Positions 42,428-51,283 of a DNA stretch of 64,000 nt are shown here, piece by piece. The stretch is from Jiangella anatolica. Lineage in GTDB: Bacteria > Actinomycetota > Actinomycetes > Jiangellales > Jiangellaceae. Below the pieces are notes generated by a model. It had not been told where the DNA came from. It did not search any database and saw only the letters and a program-made list of their open reading frames with translations. The translations under genes and the position numbers were made by a program. The stretch's first letter is position 1. Each line of letters starts with the position of its first letter. The stretch spans positions 20,183 to 84,182 of the forward strand of contig NZ_POTW01000021.1 of the NCBI RefSeq assembly GCF_003236295.1, written 5' to 3'.

Positions 42428-45055
42428 GTGCACCGAGAGACGCAGAGCCAGCCGCCGCGCACGTCAGTTGCCACGTCGTCGTCGTTCAGGTCGAAGCTTC
42501 GGCCGCCGTGGACACCAGAGCACCACGTGCGCCGGGTGCGGCTCACCTCGCTCCTGGACGAAGCGGTGAGAGCTCCGCTCACCGTCGTGACGGCTCCGGC
42601 GGGGGCCGGCAAGACATCGCTCGTGTCCGGCTGGGCCGCGGAGACGACGACGCCCACCGCGTGGTTGTCGTTCGACGAGACCGACGCCGACAGCGCCAGG
42701 CTGTGGTCAGGTGTGGTAGCCGCCCTGGAGACGTTGGCACCGGGCTGCGGACACGACGCGTCTCCCCTGTTCCTGCGTCCCAGCACGGTGACCACGGCCG
42801 TCCACCGGCTCGTGGACGGTCTCGACGCCGACGGCCGGCCACCGGCCGCGCTGATCGTCGACGATCTTCACCTGGTGGACGGCGACACCACCGCCGCCCG
42901 GTCGCTGGCTCTGTTCCTGCTTCATCTGCCGGACTGGCTGCATGTGGTGCTGCTCTCGCGGCGCGATCCACGGCTGCCGTTGGACCGCCTGCGCGCCCGC
43001 GGCCAACTCCGCGAGATCCACTTCGCCGAGTTGCGGTTCATGCCCGATGAGGCAGCGGAGATGCTGTCCCGGCTTGCCCCGGCATTGACGCGCGACCAGG
43101 TGACCGACACGGTGCGTCACGCACACGGCTGGGCTGCGGGGATCCGGCTGATGGCCCTCGCGGCACGTGCGGCCCACGCGCAGCAGCGAGCCGCGCGGCC
43201 CGCCGCCCACGCCGGCCTGATGATCGAGGACTACGTGGTGCGCGAGGTGCTCGGCGCGGAGAGCCCCGCCGTGACCACGGCGCTCGCGGACATCGCTGTC
43301 GTCGAACGCGTCAACGTCAGCCTCGCGAAGGCGCTCACCGACCGCGATGACATCCTCGACCTGCTCCTCCAGGCCGAGGCGCGTGGGCTCTTCCTGACGC
43401 GCGTCGACACCTCGGGATGGTTCGAGCTGCACGCGCTGGTTCGCCAGGTCCTTGTCGCCCAGCTCAGCAGACAGTCCGCCGATCTCCTGGCGGATCTGCA
43501 CGCGCGCGCGGCGAGGTGGTTCGAAGGGGCTGACGAGACCCCTCTGGCACTCGATCACTGGCTGCGTGCGGGCCTGCCACGAGCAGCGCTCCGGCTCCTG
43601 GCGGCCAAGAACGTCGAGCTGTACGACGCGGGTCAGGAGGCGACGATCGTCCAGACGCTCGGCAAGATCCCGCCGCGGGTGGCCATGGCCGATTTCGCGT
43701 CGATGCTGGACTTTGCCTGGTGCCACGTCCTGGTCGATCGCCGCGGGTTCCTCGACGCCGTCGATCGAATCAGCTGGTGGGCGGCGCGGTCCGAGCACCT
43801 GGCCCGCGTCGCGTCTGCTCGGCTGACGATGCTCCGTGCGATCGCCGCGACCATGCTGGGCGACTGGGCATCCGGGACGAACCTGGCCCTCCGAACCAGC
43901 GACGACCTGGACTCGGCGTGGTGGCGCGACCCGATCGGGAGGTTCGGATGGAACTCCGTCGCACGTGCCCTCGCCCTCGATGAGCGGTGGGATGACAGCT
44001 CCGAGGACATCCGCACCGCCGGCATCGCACTGAGTATCGATCCTCGTCGCCGGCTGGCCTTCGAGGGCACCAGGGCACTCGGTGAAGCCCTGGCGGGACG
44101 ACCCATCAATGCCGTACGGGTCGCCTCAGGTGTGCGGCACGCCGCGTCTGTCGCCAGTATGACGATCCTGGGAGCGGAGGTGTCGACGGCCGAAGCGCTC
44201 GCGCACCGCGAGCTCGGCGATCGCGCTCGTGCTGTCGCCGAGTCGGCCGAGATCGCCGAGACGGCGCCGGACCCGGTGCTGTACTGCAGAGTGCTGGCAC
44301 TACTCAACCGGGCAGAGGCCCACGTCGACGACGGCGACCTCGAGACCGCCCGGCAGGTGTTCGACCGCGCGCAGAGCCTCGCGGAGGCCGAGTTGACCGG
44401 TCCGGGAAGCCGAGCTCTGGTGGCCCGCGTCGCTGCCCGGCTGAGTCTCGCCACGGGCGACATCGAGCGGGCACGCCGCTGGTCGGCTCAGATCATCGAT
44501 CCGTTCTGGCGGGAGGTCTGCGGCGCCAGGCTGCTGCTCGCCGAAGGACAGCAGCTGGCTGCGACCGCGTCCCTGGAATCCGCGCGACCGCGCTGTGTAC
44601 GCCACCAGGTGGTACGCAATCTCCTGCTGTCGCGCGCCACCGACACACGCGAGAGGGCAGTGTCGTACGCCGCCGCCGCAGCTGAGACGGCGGCCGTCAA
44701 CGGCCTGGTCCAGACCGTCGTCTCGGAGGGCCCGGAGGTCGTGGAGCTCATCGAACATGCCGCCTGGCAACTACCGAGCTCCTGGCTGGACCGGCTGCGA
44801 CGGATCGCGGCGCCGCTCCGCGGCGAGCTGCCTGCGGGTCGAGGCGGGGCTGCCGGGGAAGCACTCACCCGACGTGAGCGCGACGTAGTGCGGTTCCTGC
44901 CCAGTCGGCTCTCTCTTCCTGAGATCGCCGACGAGCTCTGCATCTCGGTCAACACCCTGAAGTTCCACGTGAAGCTCATCTACCGCAAGTTGGGTGTCAA
45001 CTCGCGCGCCGAGGCGGCTGAAGCCGTCCGCTCCATGATCGCCATCCGGCGCTGA
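42428..45055 (+). CDS. MalT/LAL-type LuxR-family transcriptional activator
   Basis: 875 residues from GTG 42428. STAND ATPase N-terminus: Walker A APAGAGKT (56-63), Walker B LIVDDLHLVD, arginine-rich LLSRRDPRLPLDRLRARGQLREI-type region. A TPR-like helical middle (about 400-780) and a C-terminal LuxR HTH (LTRRERDVVRFLPSRLSLPEIADELCIS, as pieces LTRRERDVVRF and LPEIADELCISVNTLKFHVK). Such LAL regulators sense a sugar or metabolite and activate nearby operons; the GH15 gene upstream is a plausible target. TAGTAT at 42396-42401 could be its -10. Confidence 0.93.
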   Translation: MHRETQSQPPRTSVATSSSFRSKLRPPWTPEHHVRRVRLTSLLDEAVRAPLTVVTAPAGAGKTSLVSGWAAETTTPTAWLSFDETDADSARLWSGVVAALETLAPGCGHDASPLFLRPSTVTTAVHRLVDGLDADGRPPAALIVDDLHLVDGDTTAARSLALFLLHLPDWLHVVLLSRRDPRLPLDRLRARGQLREIHFAELRFMPDEAAEMLSRLAPALTRDQVTDTVRHAHGWAAGIRLMALAARAAHAQQRAARPAAHAGLMIEDYVVREVLGAESPAVTTALADIAVVERVNVSLAKALTDRDDILDLLLQAEARGLFLTRVDTSGWFELHALVRQVLVAQLSRQSADLLADLHARAARWFEGADETPLALDHWLRAGLPRAALRLLAAKNVELYDAGQEATIVQTLGKIPPRVAMADFASMLDFAWCHVLVDRRGFLDAVDRISWWAARSEHLARVASARLTMLRAIAATMLGDWASGTNLALRTSDDLDSAWWRDPIGRFGWNSVARALALDERWDDSSEDIRTAGIALSIDPRRRLAFEGTRALGEALAGRPINAVRVASGVRHAASVASMTILGAEVSTAEALAHRELGDRARAVAESAEIAETAPDPVLYCRVLALLNRAEAHVDDGDLETARQVFDRAQSLAEAELTGPGSRALVARVAARLSLATGDIERARRWSAQIIDPFWREVCGARLLLAEGQQLAATASLESARPRCVRHQVVRNLLLSRATDTRERAVSYAAAAAETAAVNGLVQTVVSEGPEVVELIEHAAWQLPSSWLDRLRRIAAPLRGELPAGRGGAAGEALTRRERDVVRFLPSRLSLPEIADELCISVNTLKFHVKLIYRKLGVNSRAEAAEAVRSMIAIRR

Positions 45056-45070
45056 CGTCAGGTGCCGGAG

Positions 45071-45505
45071 TCATCTGACGGCCGTGACGTCTCGGCCGTG
45101 GACGGTCAGCGCCCAGACAACGGTGACCGCCACGGCGATGATCACGACGGACCAGATCGGGTAGTACGGGAGCCACGCGAACGCCGCCAGCATGCTCAGG
45201 GCGGCCAGGATCACACCCACGGCGCGCGCCGCGACGGACCCGGTCAACAGGGCGGCGCCGGCCAACACCAGCACGATGCCCAGGATCAGGTGGATCCAGC
45301 CCCAGGTGTCCGCGTCGAAGTCGAAGACATACTCACGCACCTGCGTGAAGAAGTCGTCGTCGAAGATGGCGACCAGTCCGGCGATGGCGTGGAACACGCC
45401 GATCATGACCATCATGACTGAGGCGAAGACGGTCCAGCCCACGGCCCACATACTCGGCTCGCGATAGTCGTCTTGCAGCTCTCCGGGAATGTGCGGGTCT
45501 GTCAT
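45071..45505 (-). CDS. four-helix membrane protein, DUF7144-like
   Basis: 144 residues. A 20-residue soluble N-terminus (TDPHIPGELQDDYREPS) then four transmembrane helices with WAVGWTVFASVMMVMIGVFHAIAGL, an acidic DDDFFTQV loop, WGWIHLILGIVLVLAG and AWLPYYPIWSVVIIA. This pattern is common in actinomycete proteins of unknown function. Convergent with the LuxR gene, 15 bases apart. The 256 bases upstream, to the tRNA gene, hold no supported gene, only a small GTCCTC-GAGGAC hairpin. Confidence 0.8.
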   Translation of the reverse strand: MTDPHIPGELQDDYREPSMWAVGWTVFASVMMVMIGVFHAIAGLVAIFDDDFFTQVREYVFDFDADTWGWIHLILGIVLVLAGAALLTGSVAARAVGVILAALSMLAAFAWLPYYPIWSVVIIAVAVTVVWALTVHGRDVTAVR

Positions 45506-45761
45506 GTCGCACCTGCCCTCGGGCGGTCGATTGCCGGCACGTGGTTCGCACCGGGCTGCTCCAGACCCTCTCCCCCGCGGCGAGGAGCCGCATCACCCCC
45601 GGAGGGTGAATCGCGTCCGGAGGAACCGGGCATGGTGGCCACGATCCAACGGCGCGCGACGTGCTCGATGGGGGCGCGCGTCGGAAAGTGGGGAGTTGTG
45701 GTGAGCGGCCATGCGGTCCTCGATGAGGACTTCGAACATGGCCACTGACCAGCGGATTGGG

Positions 45762-45834
45762 TGGAGCTGAGGGGACTCGAACCCCTGACCCCCTCCATGC
45801 CATGGAGGTGCGCTACCAGCTGCGCCACAGCCCC
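45762..45834 (-). tRNA. tRNA-Ala (GGC anticodon)
   Basis: 73 bases on the minus strand, folding into a full cloverleaf: acceptor GGGGCTG with CAGCTCC, D arm GCGC-GCGC, anticodon stem CTCCA/TGGAG with loop reading ATGGCAT, T arm GGGGTTCGAGTCCCC. It has the alanine identity pair G3:U70 and discriminator A73. CCA is not encoded. TTACGA and TTCACC elements upstream are possible promoter pieces. Confidence 0.95.
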
Positions 45835-45937
45835 GTGCCGAACGGCTTCGTAAGCTTAGCCGACGGCGAGGTGAACCTCATAATCGGCCGCTGCACCGCC
45901 CATCGGCGGCCCGAACGACCTCGGAGAGAGTATCAGG

Positions 45938-46573
45938 TCACCCCTCTTCGATCACCACCGGAGTGGGCAGCGTGCCGGCGTTGTGCTCCACCAGGATCCA
46001 GCCGTCGTCGCCTTCGCGGAGCATGGACCAGGAGCAGTTGGACAGCCCGCCGATGTTGGTGAAGCGATGCAGCGGCATGCCGATGAGCGCGGCGATGCCC
46101 AGCCGGGAGGAGCCGCCGTGGGAGGTGAGGACGGCGAGGCCGTTCTCGGGCAGCCGGGCGGCGGCGTCGGTGACGGCGGCGAACATGCGCTCGGCGACCT
46201 CCTGGCGGGACTCACCGCCGCCGACGCGCAGCAGCGGGTCGCCGCCGCGCCAGGCCTTGTGCTCGTCGGGCCAGCGCGCGGCGATCTCGGCCGACGTGCA
46301 GCCCTGCCACGCGCCGGCGAAGGTCTCGCGCAGCCGCGGGTCCAGCTCGACGTCGAGGCCGACGAGGGCGGCCAGCGGCGCGCTGGTGTCCTGGGCCCGG
46401 CGCAGGTCGGACGACACGAGCAGGTCCGGCGCGAGCGCGGCCAGCCGGGCGGCCGCCTCGCGGGCCTGCTCCCGGCCGAGATCGTCGAGGTCGACGTCGG
46501 TCTGGCCCTGGAACCGCCCGGTGGCGTTCCACTCGGTCCGGCCGTGCCGCCAGAGCACGACGCGGCGGCTCAC
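45938..46573 (-). CDS. histidine phosphatase (phosphoglycerate mutase-like)
   Basis: 211 residues from GTG 46573 (GTGA overlap with rsfS). Histidine phosphatase superfamily: catalytic RHGRTEWN, GRFQGQTDVDLDDLGREQA, VSSDLRRAQDT, acid/base in LRETFAGAWQG, second His in LTSHGGSSRL. Cofactor-independent broad phosphatase rather than glycolytic mutase by length. In actinomycetes this gene regularly follows rsfS. Confidence 0.92.
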   Translation of the reverse strand: MSRRVVLWRHGRTEWNATGRFQGQTDVDLDDLGREQAREAAARLAALAPDLLVSSDLRRAQDTSAPLAALVGLDVELDPRLRETFAGAWQGCTSAEIAARWPDEHKAWRGGDPLLRVGGGESRQEVAERMFAAVTDAAARLPENGLAVLTSHGGSSRLGIAALIGMPLHRFTNIGGLSNCSWSMLREGDDGWILVEHNAGTLPTPVVIEEG

Positions 46574-46968
46574 GCCCCGTCTCCGGAGCGGGGGCCTCGT
46601 CCGGCGTTCACCTCTTCCGGCAGCTCGATCGTCGGGCAGTCCTTCCACAGCCGCTCCAGGGCGTAGAACACCCGCTCCTCGGCATGCTGCACGTGCACGA
46701 CGATCTCGACGTAGTCGAGCAGCACCCAGCGGCCCTCCCGCTCGCCCTCACGGCTGACGGGGCGGGCGCCGAGGCCGCGCAGCTTCTCCTCGACGGCGTC
46801 GACGACGGAGCGCACCTGGCGGTCGTTGGAGGCCGAGCAGACCAGGAACACGTCGGTGATGGCCATGCGCTCGGACACGTCGAAGGCGACGATGTCGTCG
46901 GCGAGCTTGTCGGACGCTGCCTCCGCGGCGGCGACCGCCAGCTGGATCGCGCGATCGGTTGCGCTCAA
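46570..46968 (-). CDS. rsfS: ribosome silencing factor RsfS
   Basis: 132 residues from TTG 46968, chosen for the GAGGAA seven bases before it. RsfS/Iojap fold: AAEAASDKLADDIVAFDVSERMAITDVFLVCSASNDRQVRSVVDAVEE (as pieces DIVAFDVSE and ITDVFLVCSASNDRQV), WVLLDYVEIVVHVQ and RVFYALERLWKD. It binds L14 on the 50S subunit and blocks subunit joining during starvation. Operon order nadD-rsfS-phosphatase is conserved. Confidence 0.96.
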   Translation of the reverse strand: MSATDRAIQLAVAAAEAASDKLADDIVAFDVSERMAITDVFLVCSASNDRQVRSVVDAVEEKLRGLGARPVSREGEREGRWVLLDYVEIVVHVQHAEERVFYALERLWKDCPTIELPEEVNAGRGPRSGDGA

Positions 46969-47017
46969 GCGGCGTTCCTCTCTTCTTCCGGGGACCGGAT
47001 GTGACCGGTCCAGCGTC

Positions 47018-47623
47018 TCATGCCTCGACGTAGAGGCCACGTTTGTTGATGTACTGGACGATGCCGTCGGGCACCAGGTACCAGATCGGCTCGCCGCCGA
47101 CGACCCGGTGGCGGCACTCGCTGGACGAGATCGCCAGCGCCGGCACCTCGACCAGCGTGACCTTGCCCTCGGGCAGCCCGACGGCGGACAGATCGTGGCC
47201 GGGACGGGTGCAGCCGACGAAGTGGGCCAGCTCGAACAGCTCGTCGTGGTCGCGCCAGGACAGGATCTGGCCGAGCGCGTCCGCGCCGGTGATGAAGTAG
47301 AGCTCGGTGTCCTCGCCGTAGTGCGCGCGCAGGTCACGCAGCGTATCGACGGTGTACGTGGGCCCGCCGCGGTCGATGTCGACCCGGCTGACGGAGAACA
47401 CCGGGTTCGACGCCGTCGCGATGACCGTCATGAGGTAGCGGTCCTCGGCCGGGGTGACCACGCGGTCGCTCTTCTGCCACGGCTCGCCGGTGGGCACGAA
47501 CACCACCTCGTCGAGGTGGAACCAGTGCTGCACCTCGCTGGCCGCGACCAGGTGGCCGTGGTGGATGGGGTCGAACGTGCCCCCCATGACACCCAGGCGC
47601 TTCGGACTGTTCACCGACGACAC
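47018..47623 (-). CDS. nadD: nicotinate-nucleotide adenylyltransferase NadD
   Basis: 201 residues from GTG 47623. Nucleotidyltransferase HIGH-type motif [11 protein letters not shown] at residues 14-24 and ISSSECR near the C-terminus, with [11 protein letters not shown] and [11 protein letters not shown] between. Makes nicotinate adenine dinucleotide from nicotinate mononucleotide and ATP in NAD biosynthesis. Followed closely by rsfS. Confidence 0.97.
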   Translation of the reverse strand: MSSVNSPKRLGVMGGTFDPIHHGHLVAASEVQHWFHLDEVVFVPTGEPWQKSDRVVTPAEDRYLMTVIATASNPVFSVSRVDIDRGGPTYTVDTLRDLRAHYGEDTELYFITGADALGQILSWRDHDELFELAHFVGCTRPGHDLSAVGLPEGKVTLVEVPALAISSSECRHRVVGGEPIWYLVPDGIVQYINKRGLYVEA

Positions 47624-47642
47624 CGTAGTGCCTGTCCGCTGC

Positions 47643-47792
47643 TCAGGCGTGCGGCCGGCCCTTGCCGAACGACACGACGATCCACAGCAGCAGCACGAGG
47701 ATGCCGAACGCGGAGAGGCCCCAGCCCCACGCGGGGAAACCCTCCGACGACGAGGAGTGCGCCTCCTCGGCCAGCAGCACGACGGTGTTCAT
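47643..47792 (-). CDS. 49-residue single-pass membrane protein between nadD and proA
   Basis: ATG 47792 to TGA 47643: an N-terminal soluble part ([18 protein letters not shown]), one transmembrane helix ([20 protein letters not shown]) and a short basic tail ending KGRPHA. The hydrophobic helix, codon use and tight fit in the gap (19 bases from nadD, 17 from proA) support a real gene. Short proteins of this shape recur at this locus in actinomycetes. Function unknown. Confidence 0.8.
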   Translation of the reverse strand: MNTVVLLAEEAHSSSSEGFPAWGWGLSAFGILVLLLWIVVSFGKGRPHA

Positions 47793-47809
47793 GGTGGGCA
47801 AGCCTACCG

Positions 47810-49057
47810 TCACCCGCGCACGTGGCCGTCACCGGTGACGACGTACGTCGTGGTGGTCAGCTCCGGCAGCCCCATCGGGCCGCGGGCGTGCAGCTTCTGC
47901 GTCGAGATGCCGATCTCGGCGCCGAACCCGAGCTGCTCGCCGTCGGTGAACCGGGTGGAGGCGTTCACCATGACGGCGGCGGAGTCGGTGGTGGCGGCGA
48001 ACCGGCGCGACGCGGCCAGCGAGCCGGTGACGATCGCCTCGGTGTGCCCGCTCCCCCAGCGCCGGATGTGCGCGACGGCGTCGTCGAGCGAGTCGACGAC
48101 GGCGGCGGCGAGGTCCAGCGAGAGGTACTCGGCGGCCCAGTCGTCGTCGGTGGCCGGCACGACGGTGTCGTCGTAGCCGCGCACCCGCTCGTCGCCGTGG
48201 ACGGTGACGCCGGCGTCGCGCAGCGCGGTCAGCGCCGTGGGCAGGAAGTCGGCGGCGACGCCGGCGTGCACGAGCAGCGTCTCGGCGGCGTTGCACACGC
48301 TCGGCCGCTGCGTCTTCGCGTTCAGCAGGATCTGCAGCGCCATCGCGAGGTCGGCGTCGGCGTCGACGTACACGTGGCAGTTGCCGACGCCGGTCTCGAT
48401 GACCGGGACGGTGGACTCCTCGACGACGCTGCGGATCAGCCCGGCGCCGCCGCGCGGGATCAGCACGTCGACGATGCCGCGGGCGCGCATCAGCTCCTTG
48501 GCCTGCTCGCGCCCGCCCGGGACCAGCTGGACGGCGGCGCCGGGCAGCCCGGCGGCCTCGACCGCCCGCGCGAGGACGCCGACGATCGCCTCGTTGGACG
48601 CCGCGGCGCTGGACGAACCCTTCAGCAGCACCGCGTTGCCGCTCTTCAGCGCCAGCCCGGCGGCGTCGGCGGTGACGTTGGGCCGGGCCTCGTAGATGAT
48701 GCCGACGACGCCCAGCGGCACCCGGCGCTGGCTGACCTGCAGGCCGTTGGGCAGCGTGTAGCCGCGCACCACCTCGCCGACCGGGTCCGGCAGCCCGGCG
48801 ACCTGGCGCAGGCCGCCGGCCATGCCGTCGATGCGCGCCTCGTCCAGCCGCAGCCGATCGATCATCGCCTCGGCGGTGCCGGTCTCGCGGGCCCGCTCGA
48901 CGTCGGCGGCGTTGCGCTCGATGATCGCCGGCGCGTTCGCCACCAGCGCGTCGGCCATCGCGTGCAGCGCGGCGTCCTTCTCGGCGCGGGTGCGGACGGC
49001 GAGGTCGGCGGCGGCCGTACGGGCCGCGCGGCCCAGGTCGGCGACGGTGGAGGTCAC
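47810..49057 (-). CDS. proA: glutamate-5-semialdehyde dehydrogenase ProA
   Basis: 415 residues from GTG 49057. ALDH superfamily gamma-glutamyl phosphate reductase: [23 protein letters not shown] (as [16 protein letters not shown]), [11 protein letters not shown], catalytic Cys in [11 protein letters not shown] (about residue 253), and [21 protein letters not shown]. Second step of proline synthesis, acting after ProB at 51284-52426. Normally adjacent to proB; here separated by LysR, PfpI-like and MazEF genes. Confidence 0.97.
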   Translation of the reverse strand: MTSTVADLGRAARTAAADLAVRTRAEKDAALHAMADALVANAPAIIERNAADVERARETGTAEAMIDRLRLDEARIDGMAGGLRQVAGLPDPVGEVVRGYTLPNGLQVSQRRVPLGVVGIIYEARPNVTADAAGLALKSGNAVLLKGSSSAAASNEAIVGVLARAVEAAGLPGAAVQLVPGGREQAKELMRARGIVDVLIPRGGAGLIRSVVEESTVPVIETGVGNCHVYVDADADLAMALQILLNAKTQRPSVCNAAETLLVHAGVAADFLPTALTALRDAGVTVHGDERVRGYDDTVVPATDDDWAAEYLSLDLAAAVVDSLDDAVAHIRRWGSGHTEAIVTGSLAASRRFAATTDSAAVMVNASTRFTDGEQLGFGAEIGISTQKLHARGPMGLPELTTTTYVVTGDGHVRG

Positions 49058-49077
49058 CCCGCCATTCTAGTGGCCCG

Positions 49078-49950
49078 TCACCGCCGCAGTTCGCCGAGCA
49101 GCCGCTCGCGCACCGCGGCGACGGCCCGCCGTGCGGTGGCCGGCGGGCGGTAGGCGAGGAAGAGGGTGTTCAGCGGCGGCAGCTCGGGCTCGGCGAGCAG
49201 CCGCAGCGCGCCGTCGTCGAGCCCGGCATGGCACAGGTACTCCGGCAGGACGGTGGCGCCCGCGCCGGCCAGCGTGGCGGCCAGGGCGCCCCGGAGGTCC
49301 GGCACGACGAGCTCGGGCGTGCGTGTCAGCCGGACGCCGAAGACGGTGCGCCAGTACCGGCGCAGGATCGGCGCCTCCTCGCCGTACGCGATCAGCGGGA
49401 CGGAGCTCAGCTCGCCCGGCGCGGCGACCCGCCCCAGCCGGTCGGCCCAGACCGGCGCCGCCACCAGCGCGAACTCCTCGTCGTAGAACGCCTCCGCAAC
49501 GATGCCGCGACGCCGGGGCCGCACGCTGAGCACGGCGAGGTCGAGCCGTCCGTCGGCCACCCCGTCGAGCAGCCCGTCGGGCAGGCCGAACGTCGTGCGC
49601 ACCTGCAGTCCGCCGGCGATGAGCCCGGCCAGGGCCGGGAGCACCTGCTCGCAGACGAACTCCGCGGGGCCGCCCACGTGCACCGCCGCCGGGTCGTCGT
49701 CGGCGAGCGTGACCGACTCGAGGGCGTCCAGCGGCTCGGCGACGCGGCGGGCCAGCTCGTCGGCCGCCGCCGTCGGCGCCACGCCACGCGGCAGCCGGTC
49801 GAACAACGTCCGGCCGAGGGCCGCCTCCAGCGCCTTGAGCTGCGCCGTCACGGTCGGCTGGGCGAGCCCGAGCACCTGCGCGGCCGCCGTCACCGACCCG
49901 GACCGATGGACGGCGAGGAAGCTGCGGAGCAGGTCCAGGGAGACGTTCAC
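49078..49950 (-). CDS. LysR-family transcriptional regulator
   Basis: 290 residues from GTG 49950. N-terminal HTH SLDLLRSFLAVHRSGSVTAAAQ / AQPTVTAQLKALEAALGRTLFDRLPRGVAPT (read as separate stretches) and a LysR substrate domain with VHVGGPAEFVCEQVLPAL. Divergent from the PfpI-like gene with a direct-repeat/palindrome operator between, so it likely controls that gene in response to a small ligand. Confidence 0.93.
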   Translation of the reverse strand: MNVSLDLLRSFLAVHRSGSVTAAAQVLGLAQPTVTAQLKALEAALGRTLFDRLPRGVAPTAAADELARRVAEPLDALESVTLADDDPAAVHVGGPAEFVCEQVLPALAGLIAGGLQVRTTFGLPDGLLDGVADGRLDLAVLSVRPRRRGIVAEAFYDEEFALVAAPVWADRLGRVAAPGELSSVPLIAYGEEAPILRRYWRTVFGVRLTRTPELVVPDLRGALAATLAGAGATVLPEYLCHAGLDDGALRLLAEPELPPLNTLFLAYRPPATARRAVAAVRERLLGELRR

Positions 49951-49960
49951 ATCAGGAATT

Positions 49961-50004
49961 CTATGGCTCGACCATGTAAGGCTATTGGTGCGCTATGGCT
50001 CGAC
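49961..50004. promoter_or_regulatory. LysR-type operator with 12-bp direct repeats
   Basis: CTATGGCTCGAC occurs at 49961-49972 and 49993-50004, three helical turns apart. The first copy extends to ATGG-CTCGA-CCAT (49962-49974), a short palindrome of LysR half-site shape. It sits in the divergent gap between the LysR and PfpI-like genes. Confidence 0.6.
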
Positions 50005-50021
50005 GCGCCGACGATGGGAGC

Positions 50022-50678
50022 ATGACACGAGCACTGATCGTTCTCACCAGCCACTCCCGGCTCGGCGACACCGGCCTGAGCACCGGCTTCCACGCCGGCG
50101 AGGCCGCCGAGCCGTGGGCCACGTTCCGCCGCGCCGGCCTCGACGTCGACGTGGCCTCCGTTGCCGGCGGCCGGCCCACGGTCGACGGCCACGACGAGTC
50201 CGACACCGACCAGCGGGAGTTCTTCGCCACCGTCGACCTCGACGCCCTGCCGGCGGCCGCCGGCCTCGACCCGTCGTCCTACGACGTCGTGTTCTTCGCC
50301 GGCGGGCACGGCACCATGTGGGACTTCCCGGGCAACGCCGCGCTGCAGCGGCTCGCCGCCGGCGTCTACGAGCGCGGCGGCGTGGTCGCGGCCGTCTGCC
50401 ACGGCCCGGCCGCCCTGGTCGGCCTGAGCCTCTCCGACGGCACCCACCTGGTGGCGGGCAAGCGGGTCGCGGCGTTCACGAACGAGGAGGAGGCCGCGGC
50501 CGGCCGCACCGACGTCGTCCCATTCCTGCTGGCCGACGCCCTCGTCGAGCACGGTGCGACGCACGTTCCCGGCCCGATGTGGACCGAGCAGGTGGTCGTG
50601 GACGGCCGCCTGGTCACCGGCCAGAACCCGCAGTCCGCCCGCGGCGCCGCCGAGCAGGTCGTGAAAATCGTCTCCTGA
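50022..50678 (+). CDS. DJ-1/PfpI-family protein (class I glutamine amidotransferase-like)
   Basis: 218 residues from ATG 50022 (an in-frame ATG at 49995 is less typical). Hsp31-like layout: LIVLTSHSRLGDTGLSTGFHAGEAAEP (as LIVLTSHSRLGDTG), FFAGGHGTMWDFP with the catalytic-base region, and nucleophile elbow AAVCHGPAAL with Cys126. Such proteins act as glyoxalase III/deglycase or chaperones. Probably LysR-controlled. Confidence 0.9.
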   Translation: MTRALIVLTSHSRLGDTGLSTGFHAGEAAEPWATFRRAGLDVDVASVAGGRPTVDGHDESDTDQREFFATVDLDALPAAAGLDPSSYDVVFFAGGHGTMWDFPGNAALQRLAAGVYERGGVVAAVCHGPAALVGLSLSDGTHLVAGKRVAAFTNEEEAAAGRTDVVPFLLADALVEHGATHVPGPMWTEQVVVDGRLVTGQNPQSARGAAEQVVKIVS

Positions 50679-50702
50679 CCGCGCCTGTCAGCGGCTACGG
50701 GC

Positions 50703-51029
50703 TCAGCCGGCGATGCCGAGGAACACGACCAAGGCCCGGTTGAGGCGCACCATGTCTTCGTCGGTCAACCGGCCGACGCGTTCACCGAGCTGATCCCGCC
50801 GGACGATCATGATCTTGTCGGCCATCACGGAACTCGGCTTCTGCAGACCGTTGATCTGCGCCGGCTCGACAGGGATGCGGAACAGTGGCAGTTCGGTCCG
50901 GTCTGTGGTCAGCAGCGCCACGGTGACAGAGGCCGTGGCGTCGAATCGGTCGTCCTGGACGATGACGACCGGTCGCGGTTTGCTCGCATATCCGGGTCCG
51001 GCAGACGTCCAGACCTCGCCACGCCTCAC
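50703..51029 (-). CDS. mazF: MazF/PemK-family toxin (endoribonuclease)
   Basis: 108 residues from GTG 51029, whose codon overlaps the antitoxin stop (GTGA). PemK fold: RRGEVWTSAGPGYASKPRPVVIVQDD (as RRGEVW and KPRPVVIVQDD), VALLTT, and SSVMADKIMIVRRDQLG. The catalytic Arg (in KPRPV) and Ser/Thr of the family are present. Cleaves single-stranded RNA unless bound by the antitoxin. In-frame upstream codons to 51044 are not needed. Confidence 0.92.
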   Translation of the reverse strand: MRRGEVWTSAGPGYASKPRPVVIVQDDRFDATASVTVALLTTDRTELPLFRIPVEPAQINGLQKPSSVMADKIMIVRRDQLGERVGRLTDEDMVRLNRALVVFLGIAG

Positions 51030-51244
51030 TCGCCCTGATCCCAAGCGGAGGCCTGCAGATCATCGGCGAACGCCTGGTCATCAGCAGCGTCGGCACTCGC
51101 CGCGGCCAGAACGGACTGGCGGTGTGCCTCCGCGGCGAACTCGGGCGAGGTGACGTCGGGAACCCAGATCTGGAGGGGCCGCAGGCCCTGTGCCCGCAGC
51201 CGTTCGCGATGTGCCCGTACCCGAGCCTTGCTCTCCGTCGCCAT
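51026..51244 (-). CDS. MazE-like antitoxin (DUF3018 type)
   Basis: 72 residues. A basic N-terminal DNA-binding part (KARVRAHRERLRAQGLRPLQIWVPDV, seen as RAHRERLRAQGLRPLQIW) and an acidic, Ala-rich flexible C-terminus (AADDQAFADDLQASAWDQGE) that would wrap the toxin. Small upstream partner of the toxin; the pair lies behind a perfect GTTACATGTAAC palindrome for autoregulation. Confidence 0.88.
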   Translation of the reverse strand: MATESKARVRAHRERLRAQGLRPLQIWVPDVTSPEFAAEAHRQSVLAAASADAADDQAFADDLQASAWDQGE

Positions 51245-51253
51245 GCCATCGAT

Positions 51254-51265
51254 GTTACATGTAAC
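51254..51265 (-). promoter_or_regulatory. mazEF operator palindrome
   Basis: GTTACATGTAAC, a perfect 12-bp palindrome ten bases before the antitoxin ATG, A/T-rich in an otherwise GC-rich region and overlapping the place where the -10 would be. Likely bound by the antitoxin or the complex. Confidence 0.7.
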
Positions 51266-51283
51266 GGCACGGCGCAGGCCACG

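Noticed and set aside
45473..45748. 91-codon plus-strand ORF before the tRNA
   Set aside because: No recognisable features, no good RBS, and it overlaps the start of the membrane protein gene on the other strand.
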